Notes: a model not told the origin generated them from the letters alone. A stretch of 64,000 nucleotides of DNA from Alopecurus myosuroides (GCA_028641055.1 CM054058.1:236943551-237007550), one strand, 5' to 3'. Positions 1 through 10,742 are shown, counted from the stretch's first letter. Translations and numbers: made by a program.

Positions 1-925
1 AGCGACCTCGGACTGCACCATGCCAATGAAGTGAGATCTGATTACAGGCATCTCCGAAGAGGCAGCAAATTCAGGGTTTTGGCAATTTGAGCAGAATCCG
101 GTATCATAGTTTTCTTCAACTGGGTATAGGGCGGGTGGGATAAATTTACTTCCACCACATAATCCCATTGCTTCTGCAGTTAATCTGATAAAGATGTTTG
201 CAGATCCAATCAGTAAAACGCAGGCACTTACCAGATGATTCTGTGCTGGCATGTCGAGGAAGCGCCCGACGTCTTTGTCGAATTCCAGGCTTCCGACAGT
301 TATGGTATTGTCGATTCCGCCGAGTATCCCCGATCGAAACATAACGCCTGGCATTGCCGCCCCCACGGTGGGCGTCAACCATCAAGACATCTTAGTAGAG
401 TTTATAGACGGGGGTGTCATGAGCCTACGGGTAGAGACGTGGGGGGACGTGGTAGAGCAACAACCAGGAACACCAAAATTACCCAGGTTGCGTACGGCGC
501 AACTAGGCGACGTTCCTACTCCTGCAATCTCACTAAATCAGGGCTGAAGCCTGAAGTATACAAAGTACAATGCGAGTAGGGTTTCGCTAACTCGACGAGG
601 ATCAACTTCTCGGCGAGTTGGCTTCTAGCTAATTGTCTCCGTTTCGTCACTCCCGTCCGGCTTTATATAGATAGTCGGGTTTGGGCTTACAAAAAGGAAA
701 CCTAGTAGACTATGGAAAGTATCTAACTTGGAAAGTAAGGAATCTGTCTTCTCCTCCAAGCCGCACCACTTTGGGCCGTGGTCCGAGTTCTTCTAGAATT
801 CGGCTTCCTGTGCATCAGCTTACTGGGCCGCCTAATGGATTGTGGTCCATTACCAAAAGGCCACCCTGATAATCCGGCTCTTTAGGACAATGCCGGACAT
901 ACCGCTAATCAGTATATATCTGACA
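1..925 (-). mobile_element. End of an LTR retrotransposon: putative LTR plus internal leader, cut by the window edge
   Basis: Copia-1 homology begins abruptly near 926, so 1-925 is a different element. On the minus strand a probable LTR runs from 925 (TGTCAGATATA) to about 415 (CATGACA). A TATA box (complement of ctttatatag) lies at 661-670, about 255 bases inside the LTR start as expected for U3. Inward of the LTR, near 361-385, is GACGCCCACCGTGGGG, which resembles the primer-binding/leader region of several Triticeae LTR elements but is not a canonical PBS. An open frame on the minus strand at 146-385 begins in this leader, and I recognise no domain in it. The PBS-like motif is about 30 bases from 415, so the inner LTR border is uncertain. 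The rest of the element lies left of the window. Confidence 0.45.
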
Positions 926-1316
926 GGTGTCATGGAAACTAAATATGTTGGTCCTATTGAGGGTTACTTGATTACTCTATTTGGGTTCCAAAGACCCTTG
1001 TTTCTAACATGAGAGGACCATCCTCGGGTCCTAACTTAGGTCAATGATTCCTTGTAGGGGTATGCTTTCGGTGGTGCAAAATGGATACTTGATAGTGAGT
1101 GTACAAGTCATATGACCCGAAGCAAAGAAATTGTGACGGAGTTGAAACCAACTCTAAATCAAGTCTGAGGTAACAGAGTTTGGCAAAGTGGTTGTTGCTC
1201 CTAATATCACCCTTGAAAATGCCATGTTTGTCGAATCCCTTGGTTTCAATTTAATTTCAATTCATGCTTTAGGGAAGATGAGATTTTCCGTCTTCTTCAA
1301 TGTTGCTTACGTTGGG
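926..1316 (+). pseudogene. Copia-1 gag/protease remnant
   Basis: The reading matches the Copia-2 polyprotein just upstream of and through the protease (AKYVGPIEG, then W-I-L-D-S). Frames are broken, so no long ORF survives. The aspartic protease signature, DSG in Copia-2, reads DSE here (1091-1099), so the catalytic glycine is lost. The segment ends at the Ds-like insertion and resumes at 1959/1967 with the sequence that precedes the integrase. It is non-functional. Confidence 0.75.
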
Positions 1317-1958
1317 TAGGGTTGAAAATGATAAGGAAACTTTCCCGTTGTTTACGTAGAAAAAGGAAATGAAGAGCGAAATATGGAAACGAAAACGGCA
1401 TTATGAGAAAACAAAACGGAAACGGAATATTCTAAAAATAAAATGACAAAGGAAACGATAACGCAGATTTCGACGGAAACGGAAATGAAACGGAATTTCC
1501 GTAAAAATAAATAAGGAAAGTTTCCGTATACACAACATATATTCTAGTTGCTAGATGCGATCATGTAAGTCCACGACCCACATGCAAAACGAGGACTGTT
1601 TTCGTGGCTAGTTATGTCTATTAAGCCATTCATACTAAACCTAATTTATCTAATTACGTATATGTAGTGTATGATCAGACGCCTAGGTTAAACCAAATGC
1701 GTGATACTTCATGTTAAATTGTCGTTTGTCGAGGTTGTGAACAACTATTTTTCCATTTTTTATACGGCTATTGTGTTCCGACAAATGTTCGCTTCCGTAT
1801 CGTATCCGCTCCGTTTCCGTTTTATATTCATTGCCGGGGATTTCCGGTTCCCTATGCGTTTTTGGGGTTTCCGATTTCGTTTCCGATTCCGACGAGAGAA
1901 AAGGAAACGAAAATGATAATGCATGATCCCTTTCGTTTCCGTTCCGTTTTCAACCCTA
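1317..1958. mobile_element. Ac/Ds-like non-autonomous hAT element, 642 bp
   Basis: It has perfect 12-bp terminal inverted repeats (TAGGGTTGAAAA at 1317-1328 and its complement at 1947-1958) flanked by a perfect 8-bp target duplication ACGTTGGG (1309-1316 and 1959-1966). The ends differ from the maize Ac/Ds terminal repeat (TAGGGATGAAA) by one base within 11, from recall. Left and right halves are rich in AAACGG and CCGTTT respectively, the motif known to bind Ac transposase in subterminal regions. No transposase ORF is present; short ORFs across it are chance. It interrupts Copia-1 just upstream of the integrase. Confidence 0.9.
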
Positions 1959-4900
1959 ACGTTGGGCATGTCTAAAATGAGTTGCATGTGGTGGACTTTT
2001 CGGAGTCCACCAACTCTCAAACGATGTGTCTCTTCGGTAAGGCCGACGTGGGGTGGTTGTGGCATCGCTGCTTATCCCATGTCAACATGAGAACTTTGCA
2101 AAGTCTTCACAAGGGTGGTCACATCTTTGGACTAAAAGAAAATGTTCCGTTTGCCAAATATCGTGTGTGTCGGGATTGTGTTGAAGGAAAAATGCACGAC
2201 ATCGACCATAAATCCAAGACAATCATTTCATCTAAGAGGATCTTGGAGCTTCTCCATGTGGGTCTCTTTGGTGTCGTGCCCGAGGCGAGTCTTGGAGGCA
2301 ATAAGTATTGCTTGGTGATAGTGGATGACTATTCAAGAGACATTTGGGTATATTTCTTCAAGTAGAAGAGTGAGGCCCAACAAAGAGTCATCGACTTCTC
2401 CAATCAAGTGCAACATCAACACAATCTTCCTATCCTGGACATTCAGAGTGATAATGGATCCAAGTTCAAGAACTACACCCTTCATGAGTTCCTCAGTGAA
2501 AAGGGTATTCGTCATCAATATTACGCTACATATACCCCTCAACAAAATGGTGTAGCCGAGAGGAAGAACCGGACTTTATTGGATATGGCTAGGACCATGT
2601 TGGCGGAGTTTAATTCTCTCCAATATCTTTGGGCCGAAGCCATCTCCACCGCTTCTCATTCAGCAAACCGACTCTACATTCGCAAGGGCTTAGTGAAGAA
2701 TCCATATGAGATTCTCACCTGCAACAAACCCAACATCTCCTACTTCCGTGTCTTTGGTTGTAAGTGTTTCTATTTGATCAAAGGTGTTCATTTTTCTAAA
2801 TTCCAAGCTAAAACTATTGAGTATACATTTGTTGGTTATGGTGCTGAATCCCACACTTATAGAGTCTTTGACAAGGCCTCACGGATTTTCATTGAGTCTT
2901 GTAGTGTGGTGTTCGAATAAAATCATGGCTCCCAAGTTGGGAAATTTCGTGTTTCCGATATAGATGTTGAAATACCTCAAGAAGACATAGGAAGAATGGG
3001 TGTGAGATTTTTCCGCCCCATTGAGGGACACCTTGTGGAGACTCAAGAAGAACTATTCTCCACTCAAGTGAAGCCCTCTTCTACATTGGAAGATCAAGGC
3101 AAAGGAGCAAGTGATGCACCAACCCAAGAACAAGTTCAAGACCCTCCCATTGTTGACCAAGTTTGTATGGAAGAACCAACCACTCATATTCCTCAAGCTA
3201 GCCAAATTCAAGTCCAGGATCAAAGTTCCTAATATCAAGTTGAAGAAAGCGATGAAGATGATGATGATGATCAATTCCATCAAACCGGTCAAGACGGGGA
3301 TCCAAATGATCAAGTGATTCTTCCTAGCAATAATGAGGAGACCGAATCCCATCGTGCTAGAAGTATTGAAAAAGCCTTTAAGCGTATTGATGCATCGGAT
3401 AACAAGGTGTTGAGTGATGTGCAAAACAAGAGATACACAAGAGCTCAATTGGCAAGCTTTAGTGAGCATCAAGCTCACATATCCATGGTGGAACCAAAGA
3501 AAGTGTATGAAACTCTTGAAGACTCGGATTGGTTGGAAGCTATGCATGATGAGCTCAATAACTTTGAGCGCAATAAAGTTTGGAATCTAGTTGAGAATCC
3601 TAAAGATTTCCACAATGTTATTGGCACTAAGTGGGTATTCAAGAACAAGAAAGATGAGCATGGTATTATTGTGAGGAACAAGGCAAGATTGGTGGATCAA
3701 GGATACACTCAAGTGGAAGGCATTGACTTTGATGAAACCTATGCTCCCGTGGCTCGTCTTGAGTCCATCTTTATCCTCCTTGCATATGCTTCTTCTCACA
3801 ACTTTAAATTGCAACAAATGGATGTCAAAAGTCCTTTCCTAATGGTCCATTCAAAGAGGAGGTATATGTTAAGCAACCTCCGGGTTTCGAGAACCCAAAC
3901 TTCCCTAACCATGTCTACAAGATCTCTAAGGCTCTGTATAGACTTAAACAAGCTCAACGTGTGTGGTATGAGCACCTTAGAGAGTTGTTGCAAGACCGTG
4001 GGTTTGAAGTGGGGCAAATTGATCCCACTTTTTTTTACAAAAAGGGTAAAGGGAGATATTTTCATATGCCAACTCTACGTGGATGCTATTATCTTTGGGT
4101 CAACTAACAAAGCTTTCAATGATGAGTTCTCAAAGCTTATGACTGACATGTTTGAGATGTCTATGATGGGAGCGTTTAAATTCTTCCTTGGCTTTGAGAT
4201 AAAGCAATTGGCTCATGGGACCTTCATTTCTCAAGCCAAGTATAACCAAGACAGGCTAAAGAGGTTTAACTTCCAAGGTGCAAAAGGGAAGGACTCTCCA
4301 ATGCAAGTCAAATGCCACCTCAAGCACAATCCGAATGGTAAAGATGTGGACCAGAAGTTGTATCGTTCTATGATTGGTTCTTTGCTTTACCTTTGTGCAT
4401 CTAGGCCCGATATTGTGTTGAGCGTAGGTGTGTTTGTAAGGTATCAAGCGGCTCCTAAGGAAAGTCACATAGTGGCGGTCCATAGGATCTTTCGGTATTT
4501 GGTTCATACCTCAAGGTTTGGTCTGTGGTACTCAAAGGGGGCACAATTTTCCCTCATGAGGGTATACGCACTCGGATTGGGCCGGTGATCAAGATGATAG
4601 GAAGTCTACTTTTGGGGCATGCCAATTTCTTGGTAGGTCCTTGGTGACTTGGTCTTCCAAGAAGCAAAATTGTATATCTCTCTCCATCACCGAAGCCAAG
4701 TATATGGCGGCCGCTAGTGCTTGCACCCAATTTATATGGATGAGGCAAACCCTCAAAGAGTATGATGTTAACTTTGATAAGGTGTCACTATTGTGTGATA
4801 GTGAGAGTGCCATCAAGATTGCGTACAACCCCGTGCAACACACAAGGACGAATCATATTGAGATTCTTCATCATTTCATCCGGGACGAAGCATATTGAGC

Positions 4901-5019
4901 TAACACATGTCCCAACCAAGGATAATCTCTCAGACATATTCATGAAGCCTCTAGATGATTCAAGATTCATTTATTTGAGGAATGAGCTAAATATCATCGA
5001 TTCAAGGAGTTTGACTTGA
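1959..5019 (+). pseudogene. Copia-1 pol: integrase, reverse transcriptase, RNase H
   Basis: The GAG-pre-integrase zinc region (about 2030-2200) and integrase core (about 2230-2700) are followed by a long linker (2921-3460), RT (about 3500-4150) and RNase H (about 4550-4960). Up to RT the frame is constant but has stops at 2363-2365, 2918-2920 and 3230-3232. A pair of compensating shifts lies near 3835 and 4025, and more shifts near 4560 and 4880. Catalytic losses: the first integrase Asp (D in HVDLFG of Copia-2) is Gly at 2261-2263, and RT YVDD reads YVDA at 4076-4087. The second integrase Asp (SDNGS) and the Glu (VAERKN) remain. The conserved pol end ...IDSRSLT stops at 5017-5019. Confidence 0.9.
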
Positions 5020-5509
5020 GGATCTTGCACACACCCCTATAGTTGACGATGTGTTTGGGTTTAGGTGTAGGAATGGACATAGGAGGAGTGTTATCCTAAC
5101 ACATTGGGTTCTCCCTCCTCCCATTATGCCCAAAGCAAAAAAAAATCATTATTATCTCTCTATTTCTAATGTTGAATTGTGAGCTAAAATGTTGAGAATT
5201 TTCAATGCACCCAAGATATATCTTCGCGGTGTCATACCATGATCTCTTACATGGTGGCTTAGGCCAAAAACCTCTTCCGTTGAAGAGTTGGATCTTAGTT
5301 GGTTTTATTTGACTCTTATTTGCTCCTTTTGTGTTGTGGTGTTTGGGAAACACACACTCACTTGGTTTTTAGTTGTTTGCTTTTTGCAAGTTTGAGTGTG
5401 TAGTACCATCTCAGTTTGAGCTCTTATCCCAAGCCCCGTGTTTTCACCTCCAAACTAATTCTAGTCTCAAAACTTTATTCCTTAGACCCCTTGTCAAAAA
5501 GAAGAAGCC

Positions 5510-5700
5510 CGGCTAGCGGTACTACCGCCAGTTGCAGCGGTACTACCGCTATAACTGACAGTAGCACCTAGCGCACGGTACTGCCGGCAACACCCAACGG
5601 TACTACCGCTGGTGGAGTTGGTGCCTCGCACTAAAATCCAGGAATGGTACTAACTCTCGGTACTGGCAGTACCAGGTGAGCGGTACTACCGTTTATATCA
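5510..5700 (+). repeat. Copia-1 microrepeat cluster 1 (GCGGTACTACCGC), upstream of the internal promoter
   Basis: The near-palindromic word GCGGTACTACCGC and close variants recur at irregular 20-40 base spacing between pol and the 3-prime ORF. The same word in reverse complement, GCGGTAGTACCGC, fills part of the LTR (17585-18056). A second internal cluster lies at 6093-6175. The position matches the CCGGA-type cluster at 35550-35660 in Copia-2. Confidence 0.85.
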
Positions 5701-5730
5701 AAATTAGTGGGGTTAAAATGTATCTAGGAT

Positions 5731-5750
5731 AGGGAGTTACCCCATTATCT
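5731..5750 (+). promoter_or_regulatory. Decayed internal TATA region of Copia-1
   Basis: The segment GGGAGTTACCCCATTATC aligns with the LTR TATA segment GGGTATAAATACCCCATC (about 18087-18104). It sits about 30 bases after a microrepeat cluster, as in the LTR. The TATA core itself has decayed. About 150 bases downstream is the ATG at 5898. The reading as a promoter is inferred from symmetry with the LTR and with the better-preserved internal TATA of Copia-2 at 35524-35538. Confidence 0.5.
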
Positions 5751-5897
5751 CCTCTCTCTCCCTCACCCGCACCCCACACTCACGATTTCACCGCCGCCGC
5801 TCCTTCCGTTCGCCGGGGAAGGCTCCCTCCGGTCCTCGAGTGCCCCTCTCACATCGGGAGAAGTCCGGGGATCACCTCCAACCTCTTCTCCACGAAG

Positions 5898-6459
5898 ATG
5901 AGCTCCAGTAACCCATCCAATACCTCTCTCCCTCGAGTTGATCTTCTGAGATGACATTGTCTAAGGTTCTAGAGATCTCCTAGTCTAGGAGTGGTGAGAT
6001 GTGATGCCTAGTTTGTATAATCCCTAAGAAATTTCGAGTGCACGAGGTCTATATTGAATCGGTTGTACCATTGGGCGCCCTGGTAGATCTGCCAGCAGCG
6101 GTACTACCGCTATGGCTGGAGCTGCTGGAAACAGTGGTACTACCATGGCACCCAGCGGTACTACCGGGACCTGGAGTTTTTGCACTTCTCATTTCTTTTA
6201 CAAATCTATTTGTTGGTCTTTTTATTGATGTATATCTCTCCTCACTTCTACCCCCTATGCTTTCTTAGGAACAAGTGCAGGTAGTTCCAAGGCAGGAGGT
6301 TGCAAGCGTCCAGCTAAGAGGTCTCGTAAAGGTACTGAAGAAGATGAGACCCCAGAGGTGCTGCCAAAGGGCAATTTGACTCGTATGCGGAGGTATGTTC
6401 TTATAAAGTCACAATCTGCCAAGAATCAATCTATCTCTGTCGTGCATGATGATCAATTC
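5898..6459 (+). pseudogene. Copia-1 3-prime ORF, first part (short exon 1, intron, start of exon 2)
   Basis: A plausible first exon is ATG at 5898 through 5907. A donor GTAACC starts at 5908 and an acceptor TTCTTAG ends at 6268, a 361-base intron. Exon 2 from 6269 is open to 6459, where the gypsy element interrupts it. Donor and acceptor are both phase 1, so the frame is kept. Exon 2 opens with a basic stretch (KRPAKRSRK) that could be a nuclear localisation signal. The intron contains microrepeat cluster 2. The ORF continues at 15748-17041. The splice model is inference; the reading frame and the parallel with Copia-2 are seen. Confidence 0.6.
6093..6175 (+). repeat. Copia-1 microrepeat cluster 2, inside the predicted intron
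   Basis: It has three to four copies of (G/A)CGGTACTACC(G/A) words, in the same orientation as cluster 1 and reverse-complementary to the LTR set. It lies about 95 bases before the predicted acceptor at 6268. Copia-2 has its own second cluster at the corresponding place (34986-35062). Confidence 0.8.
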
Positions 6460-7347
6460 TGTTGGAGTTGTTGTTCTGTCAACGACATAGTAATACTCAG
6501 AGGTTCGAACACTAGGGGCCAACCACGTTCAATCGCACCTCCGGAGGCTTCAAGAGAGGAGCTCTCGAAGGAAAAAAGTCACAACATGAGGGGTTTACCC
6601 AGGTTCAGGCCACCGTGATGGTGTAAAACCGTACTCCTGCTTGTATGGTTGATTGCACTATGAATATTACAGTACAACGGGGGATTCTGGTGATCTACCT
6701 ACTTGGTGTTCTCTCTCTCCCTTGTTCTTGTTCTTCTCCTCCCACTGGGAGATAGAGGTGGTCTATTTATACAAGCGATCGGCCCTGTTTCCCGCTCACT
6801 TGGTGGGAAACGGATACCACAAGGTGCCAAAGGGGGGAGCGCCCCGTACACTGCGCCTCGTGCGCGGTCCTGGTCGCCGGGGGACAGTTGCGTCGTCCAT
6901 GGCGTCACGGTGGGAGAGCCTGGGGACGCTGCCCTCGTCTTCTAGCGTGGACTTGGTCTTCTTTCACCAAAGGGGAAAGCCACATGCGGGGATTCGGTGC
7001 GCGTAGCGGAACTCTGTGCTTTGTACACGAGAATGACAATTGTGCAAGCCATCCTGTCTCCAGCGGCGTCTTCATCATCCGCACAGAGGTCAGAACGTCA
7101 CCCTCACATGGGATGTCTCCCATTAGGTGAGGTTCCTTCCAGGAAGGAGCAGGGTCGTAGCAGGACTCCTCCCCAGCGATGCGCAGTGGAGATCCCTTGG
7201 AGATCTCCTCTTCAAGGGGCTAACCTCGGGGGAGAACGGTTAAGGCGTTCTCCATGTCTTGATGGATGGGCACGGGCTCCTTCCGTGCCCAGTGGACTAG
7301 GCCAGCAGCAGACGGCCCAGGATACCCTGGTATCCATGGGTCCGACA
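6460..7347 (-). repeat. Tat gypsy 3-prime LTR (888 bp)
   Basis: In plus orientation it starts TGTTGGAG and ends TCCGACA (7341-7347), so on the element strand it begins TGTCGGA. It is similar throughout to 14861-15747. On the inner side, minus-strand GGGCCCGGGGGCTAC directly precedes the LTR and is the polypurine tract (7348-7362). The TATA-like complement of ctatttatac lies near 6763-6772. Confidence 0.88.
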
Positions 7348-7728
7348 GTAGCCCCCGGGCCCATGACGCACGCGTTTAGTAGAGCAGCCTGGTCCCCCAG
7401 ACTGCGGGCCCAGCCTTCCACGTAGCGCGACGGTTCGCAGAGGAAACCCACGATCTCCCCGCGTGGCGGAAACGTCTCGTCGCAATTACTGCTCTAACCG
7501 GGCCGCGCAGTGCAGCAAGCGCCTCGTCGTCTGGTCACGTACCCCTTGGGACGTGGCCCCTTCTGCCTTGTTGCCCGAGCCAGTGGAAGGCCAACCGACT
7601 GTAGAGTCGTCTCTTGGCCTTAGCATAAATGGGAGCAGGGGAGCGCCCCCTCTCCCATTCCAACTTCTCCTTCGCCTACCACTCCTCCTGCTTTCCACCT
7701 GCAGAGAGAAAGAAAAAGGGACCAATCA

Positions 7729-8378
7729 TGGCCTGCGGCGGTCGCGGCAGAAGCTTGTCATTGGGCGCCGCTGTCTCCCCCGACGGAGCATGAGGCGCGC
7801 AGTGGTCGTCGTAGACTTGCCAGAGGGGTCGGATGCTCGGGCCGGAGAAAACGCGGGGATTCTTCGTGGTCGAGGTGGCCGTGGTGTGATGTCGGAGCTC
7901 CCTCCCCTGCTGGGTAGAGGACACCCGCGTGCCGTAGCACCAGTTCCTGGTGGCCCTCTGCATCCGCCTTCAGCGTCAGCTGCGGCTCCCTGACGCCTAC
8001 GCTGCCTCCGTCGAGCGCAACCCGCCACGCAGCTTCTGGCTCCAGGTGGTGGGTTGCATCAACGAGCCTTGGTGGGCGTCGGCGGAGTTTTGCTCCGCCG
8101 GTCACCTGTTGCTGGCGAGGGGGTGGAAGATCTTCGCCCGTGCCCAGCGGCTGGAGGAGAGCCAAGTCCTCCACCTCCGCTTCGACGGGGTGGACCGCCT
8201 CTTCGTGAAGATATTTGGGCGTCGCGGCGAGTACGTGGAGTGCTGCATCGAGAGCGAGAGCAGCGACGACGAGGATGACGACGACGATGATGAAGATGAT
8301 GTTGCTGAAGAGGAGGATGAGGAAGATCCGCCGGCCGTCAAGGAGGATAGCGACAATCTGGGCTCGGCGAGCGGCTGA
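7729..8378 (+). pseudogene. Opposite-strand ORF of the Tat element with B3-like DNA-binding domain and acidic tail
   Basis: It is read on the plus strand, opposite to gag-pol. The open part 7950-8378 gives RLPDAYAASV, then FWLQVVGC, GWKIFARAQRLEESQVL and RLFVKIF. This matches the layout of plant B3 domains (IP..F, then GW..F...N.L..GD...F). A Ser/Asp/Glu-rich acidic tail (EDDDDDDEDD) follows. Upstream, the same frame continues through HQFLVAL after a TAG at 7938-7940, so the start is broken. The ATG at 7729 opens a different frame that soon stops, so the true start is uncertain. Extra ORFs, some antisense, are known from Tat-lineage elements; the B3 identity is my reading. It may have acted as a DNA-binding accessory protein. 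Confidence 0.6.
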
Positions 8379-8539
8379 AGGCCTTTGGGTGCCTTCGTCC
8401 AGTCTCCTCTTCTTCCTCCTTTTCCTTTTCACCTCCATCGCTCCACCTCGGTCGAGCATGTCTCGCAGCTGTGGCGAAGACAGGTTCGGCCGAGGCTGGT
8501 CGCAATTTTTCTTCCTTCGATAGCCGCGGAAGGGTAATA

Positions 8540-9085
8540 GCTCCTTCCCGGTGCTAGCATCTTTTTGTCTTCGCGACAGATCTGCAGCATTTCCATGTAC
8601 TCGAACGTATCTCATGTATGAAATATGAAGGAAATGTGTTTTTGCCTTATTACTTGCGAGTGGATTCTTTGGAGAACCGGCGGAAAGAACTTTTAAAGAT
8701 AGCTCTGGGAGTTTCAGAGTCCTTGTCGCGGTGAGCCGTTTGCCACAAATGGCTTTGCCTCTGCCCCTCTTGAGGCATTCTTATTTTCATCGTGAAAGGT
8801 CCATGCTTTGGTGCTCCTTCCTGGTTCTAGCATCTTTTTGTCTTCACGACAGATCTGCAGCATTTCCATGTACTCGAATGTATCTCATGTATGAAATATG
8901 TAGGAAATGTGTTTTTGCCTTATTACTTGCGAGTGGATTCTTTGGAGAGCCAGCGGAAAGAACTTTTAAACTTGGCTCTAGGAGTTTTGGAGTCCTTGTC
9001 GCGGTGAGCCGTTTGCCGCAACTGTCTTTGCCGCTGCCCCTCTTGAGGCATTCTTCTTTTCCTCGTGAAAGGTCCACCCTTGGGT
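8540..9085. repeat. Tandem duplication, 2 x 273 bp, in the Tat element 3-prime region
   Basis: Copies at 8540-8812 and 8813-9085 align at a constant offset of 273 with few differences (both carry the CATTTCCATGTACTCGAA word and the CTTGAGGCATTCTT word). The duplication lies just downstream, on the plus strand, of the B3-like ORF, so it may be part of that gene's 3-prime UTR. No coding potential was recognised. Confidence 0.9.
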
Positions 9086-9860
9086 GTTTCAGGAGGTAGG
9101 TGCTAATTTCTGCAGTGAGCGAGAGTACGTGCCTGACACTCTACTCATGGATACCTCGTGAGGAAGTCAGCACCAAGGGTTTGATGAGGTGTCATGCATG
9201 GTAGTGACCCGTTTAGACAGAGCTTTACCACTTGGATTTATTCTGATTGGGTCTCACCCATGCATGGGTACAGATCCCAACCCCCGCTCGCGAGGTGTGC
9301 TCGAGAAGGAGTGACATATGCATGCCCCCGAAGAAAGAAAGAGAGGCTTGCCGAAGAGACAAGTGTTATTGGCAGGGATAAAAAAATTACTGCTAGGGTG
9401 AGGATCTACAACACACGCTTGGGGATATCATGACCCTGTGGTCCCCCAAGAAGCACTTGACGTCCCGTGCGGACACGGGACTCCCATCGTCATGGGGCTG
9501 AGACTCGCGCGAGCTCAGGTGCAAAGATTTGCCATGCGGCTTCCCACTTGTGTGGGTAGATGCTCTCTACGGCTGAGCGGCCGCCTGATGAGATGCCCCT
9601 GAGACCTTCAGGAGGCCCTGGCGTTGTTTTTACCGTGGCGTCACGGGGTCCCCTCGAGGGTGTGTCACCACGGCCTAGGAGAGGCACGTGGAGCGAGCAA
9701 GAAGTGAATTTTAGGGGTAGAACTTCCACAGATGCTGGATGTTCCACGGGTTTTGCACAGGTGTGCCGTCTTCAGTCTCCAGTCGTGCCGCACCAGGTCT
9801 CGCGACGTGCGTTACTCGGTACGGCCCCTCCCACATGGGGGAGAGCTTGTGCAAGCCCTC
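9086..9860. other. Tat element spacer between the antisense gene and integrase
   Basis: This is non-coding sequence of the Tat element, and no domain was recognised on either strand. Short ORFs at 9194-9433 and 9560-9916 lack recognisable homology and are most likely chance. Confidence 0.5.
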
Positions 9861-10742
9861 TCAGAAGAGAATCCTCCTCAGAACTAGGTCTTCCACCTCC
9901 AGTGTGCATGGCCTGATGGTGTTGCTGTCGTAGAGCTGGAGGCCTTGCTGGTACCGAGCAGCGCGGGTGACGGCTCGGGTTCTCGCCTCCTCGAGAAGCA
10001 GCAAGTTCTCAGCGTGGACTTCCCCCCTGCCTGTCCTCGCTGAAATCCATGGCTCGGGGGGAGCCAAGCTTGAGTTCGGCGGGGAGAACAGCCTCGGCCC
10101 CATAGACTAGGGAGAAAGGCGTTGCCCCCGTGGGCTTGGTTACGGTGGTGCAGATTGACCACAGGACTGACGGAAGCTCGTCGATCCACTTCTTCCCGTG
10201 GGCCTTGATCTTGTTGAAGCTCCGCGTCTTGAGGCCCTTGAGGACCTCGTCGTTGGCGCGCTCTGCCTGGTCGTTGTTGCGCGGGTGCGCGACGGAGGCC
10301 TAGCAGATCTTGGTTGCCAGGTTGACGCAGTAGGACTTGAAGAGGCCGCTTGTGAATTGCGTCCGTTGTCGGTGATGATGCGGTTGGGCACGCCGAAGCG
10401 GCAGACCAACCCCTTGATGAACTTCACTGTCGTCCTTCCGGGATGTACCGGACAGCTTCTACCTCCGCCTACTTGGTGAATTTGTCGATGGCGACGTATA
10501 GGTAGCGGTAGCCCTGTGCGCTCGCGGGAAGGGTCCCAGGATGTCCAGGCCCCAGACCGCGAACGACCATGAGAGGGGGGTGGTCTGGAGCCCTTGCGCG
10601 GGCTGGTGTGTCTGCTTGGTGTGGAACTAGCATGCCTCACAGGACTTGACGAGCTCGGTGGCATCCTTGAGGGCCGTGGGATAGTAGAATCCGTACCTGA
10701 AGGCCTTACCGACGAGGGTACGTGATGAGGAGTGGTGGCCAC
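9861..10742 (-). pseudogene. Tat gypsy integrase (core and C-terminal part)
   Basis: The core is recognisable through RFGVPNRIITDNG (catalytic Asp of the second block) at about 10380-10420, and the end through ARYQQGLQLYDSNTIRP with a following VEDLVLRR (9861-9970). That is the usual C-terminal part of Tat integrases. Several frameshifts separate the pieces, and no intact integrase can be read. Confidence 0.8.

Noticed and set aside
1701..2065. Short ORFs on both strands across the Ds-like element border
   Set aside because: They arise from CGTTTCC/GGAAACG-rich low-complexity sequence and straddle the element end.
7758..8615. 285-residue minus-strand ORF
   Set aside because: It is the complement of the B3-like ORF; its Ser/Arg-rich content mirrors the acidic tail and GC-rich codons.
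9487..9933. Overlapping ORFs in the Tat 3-prime region as a gene
   Set aside because: They are on both strands with no domain, and lie in a spacer next to the integrase end.
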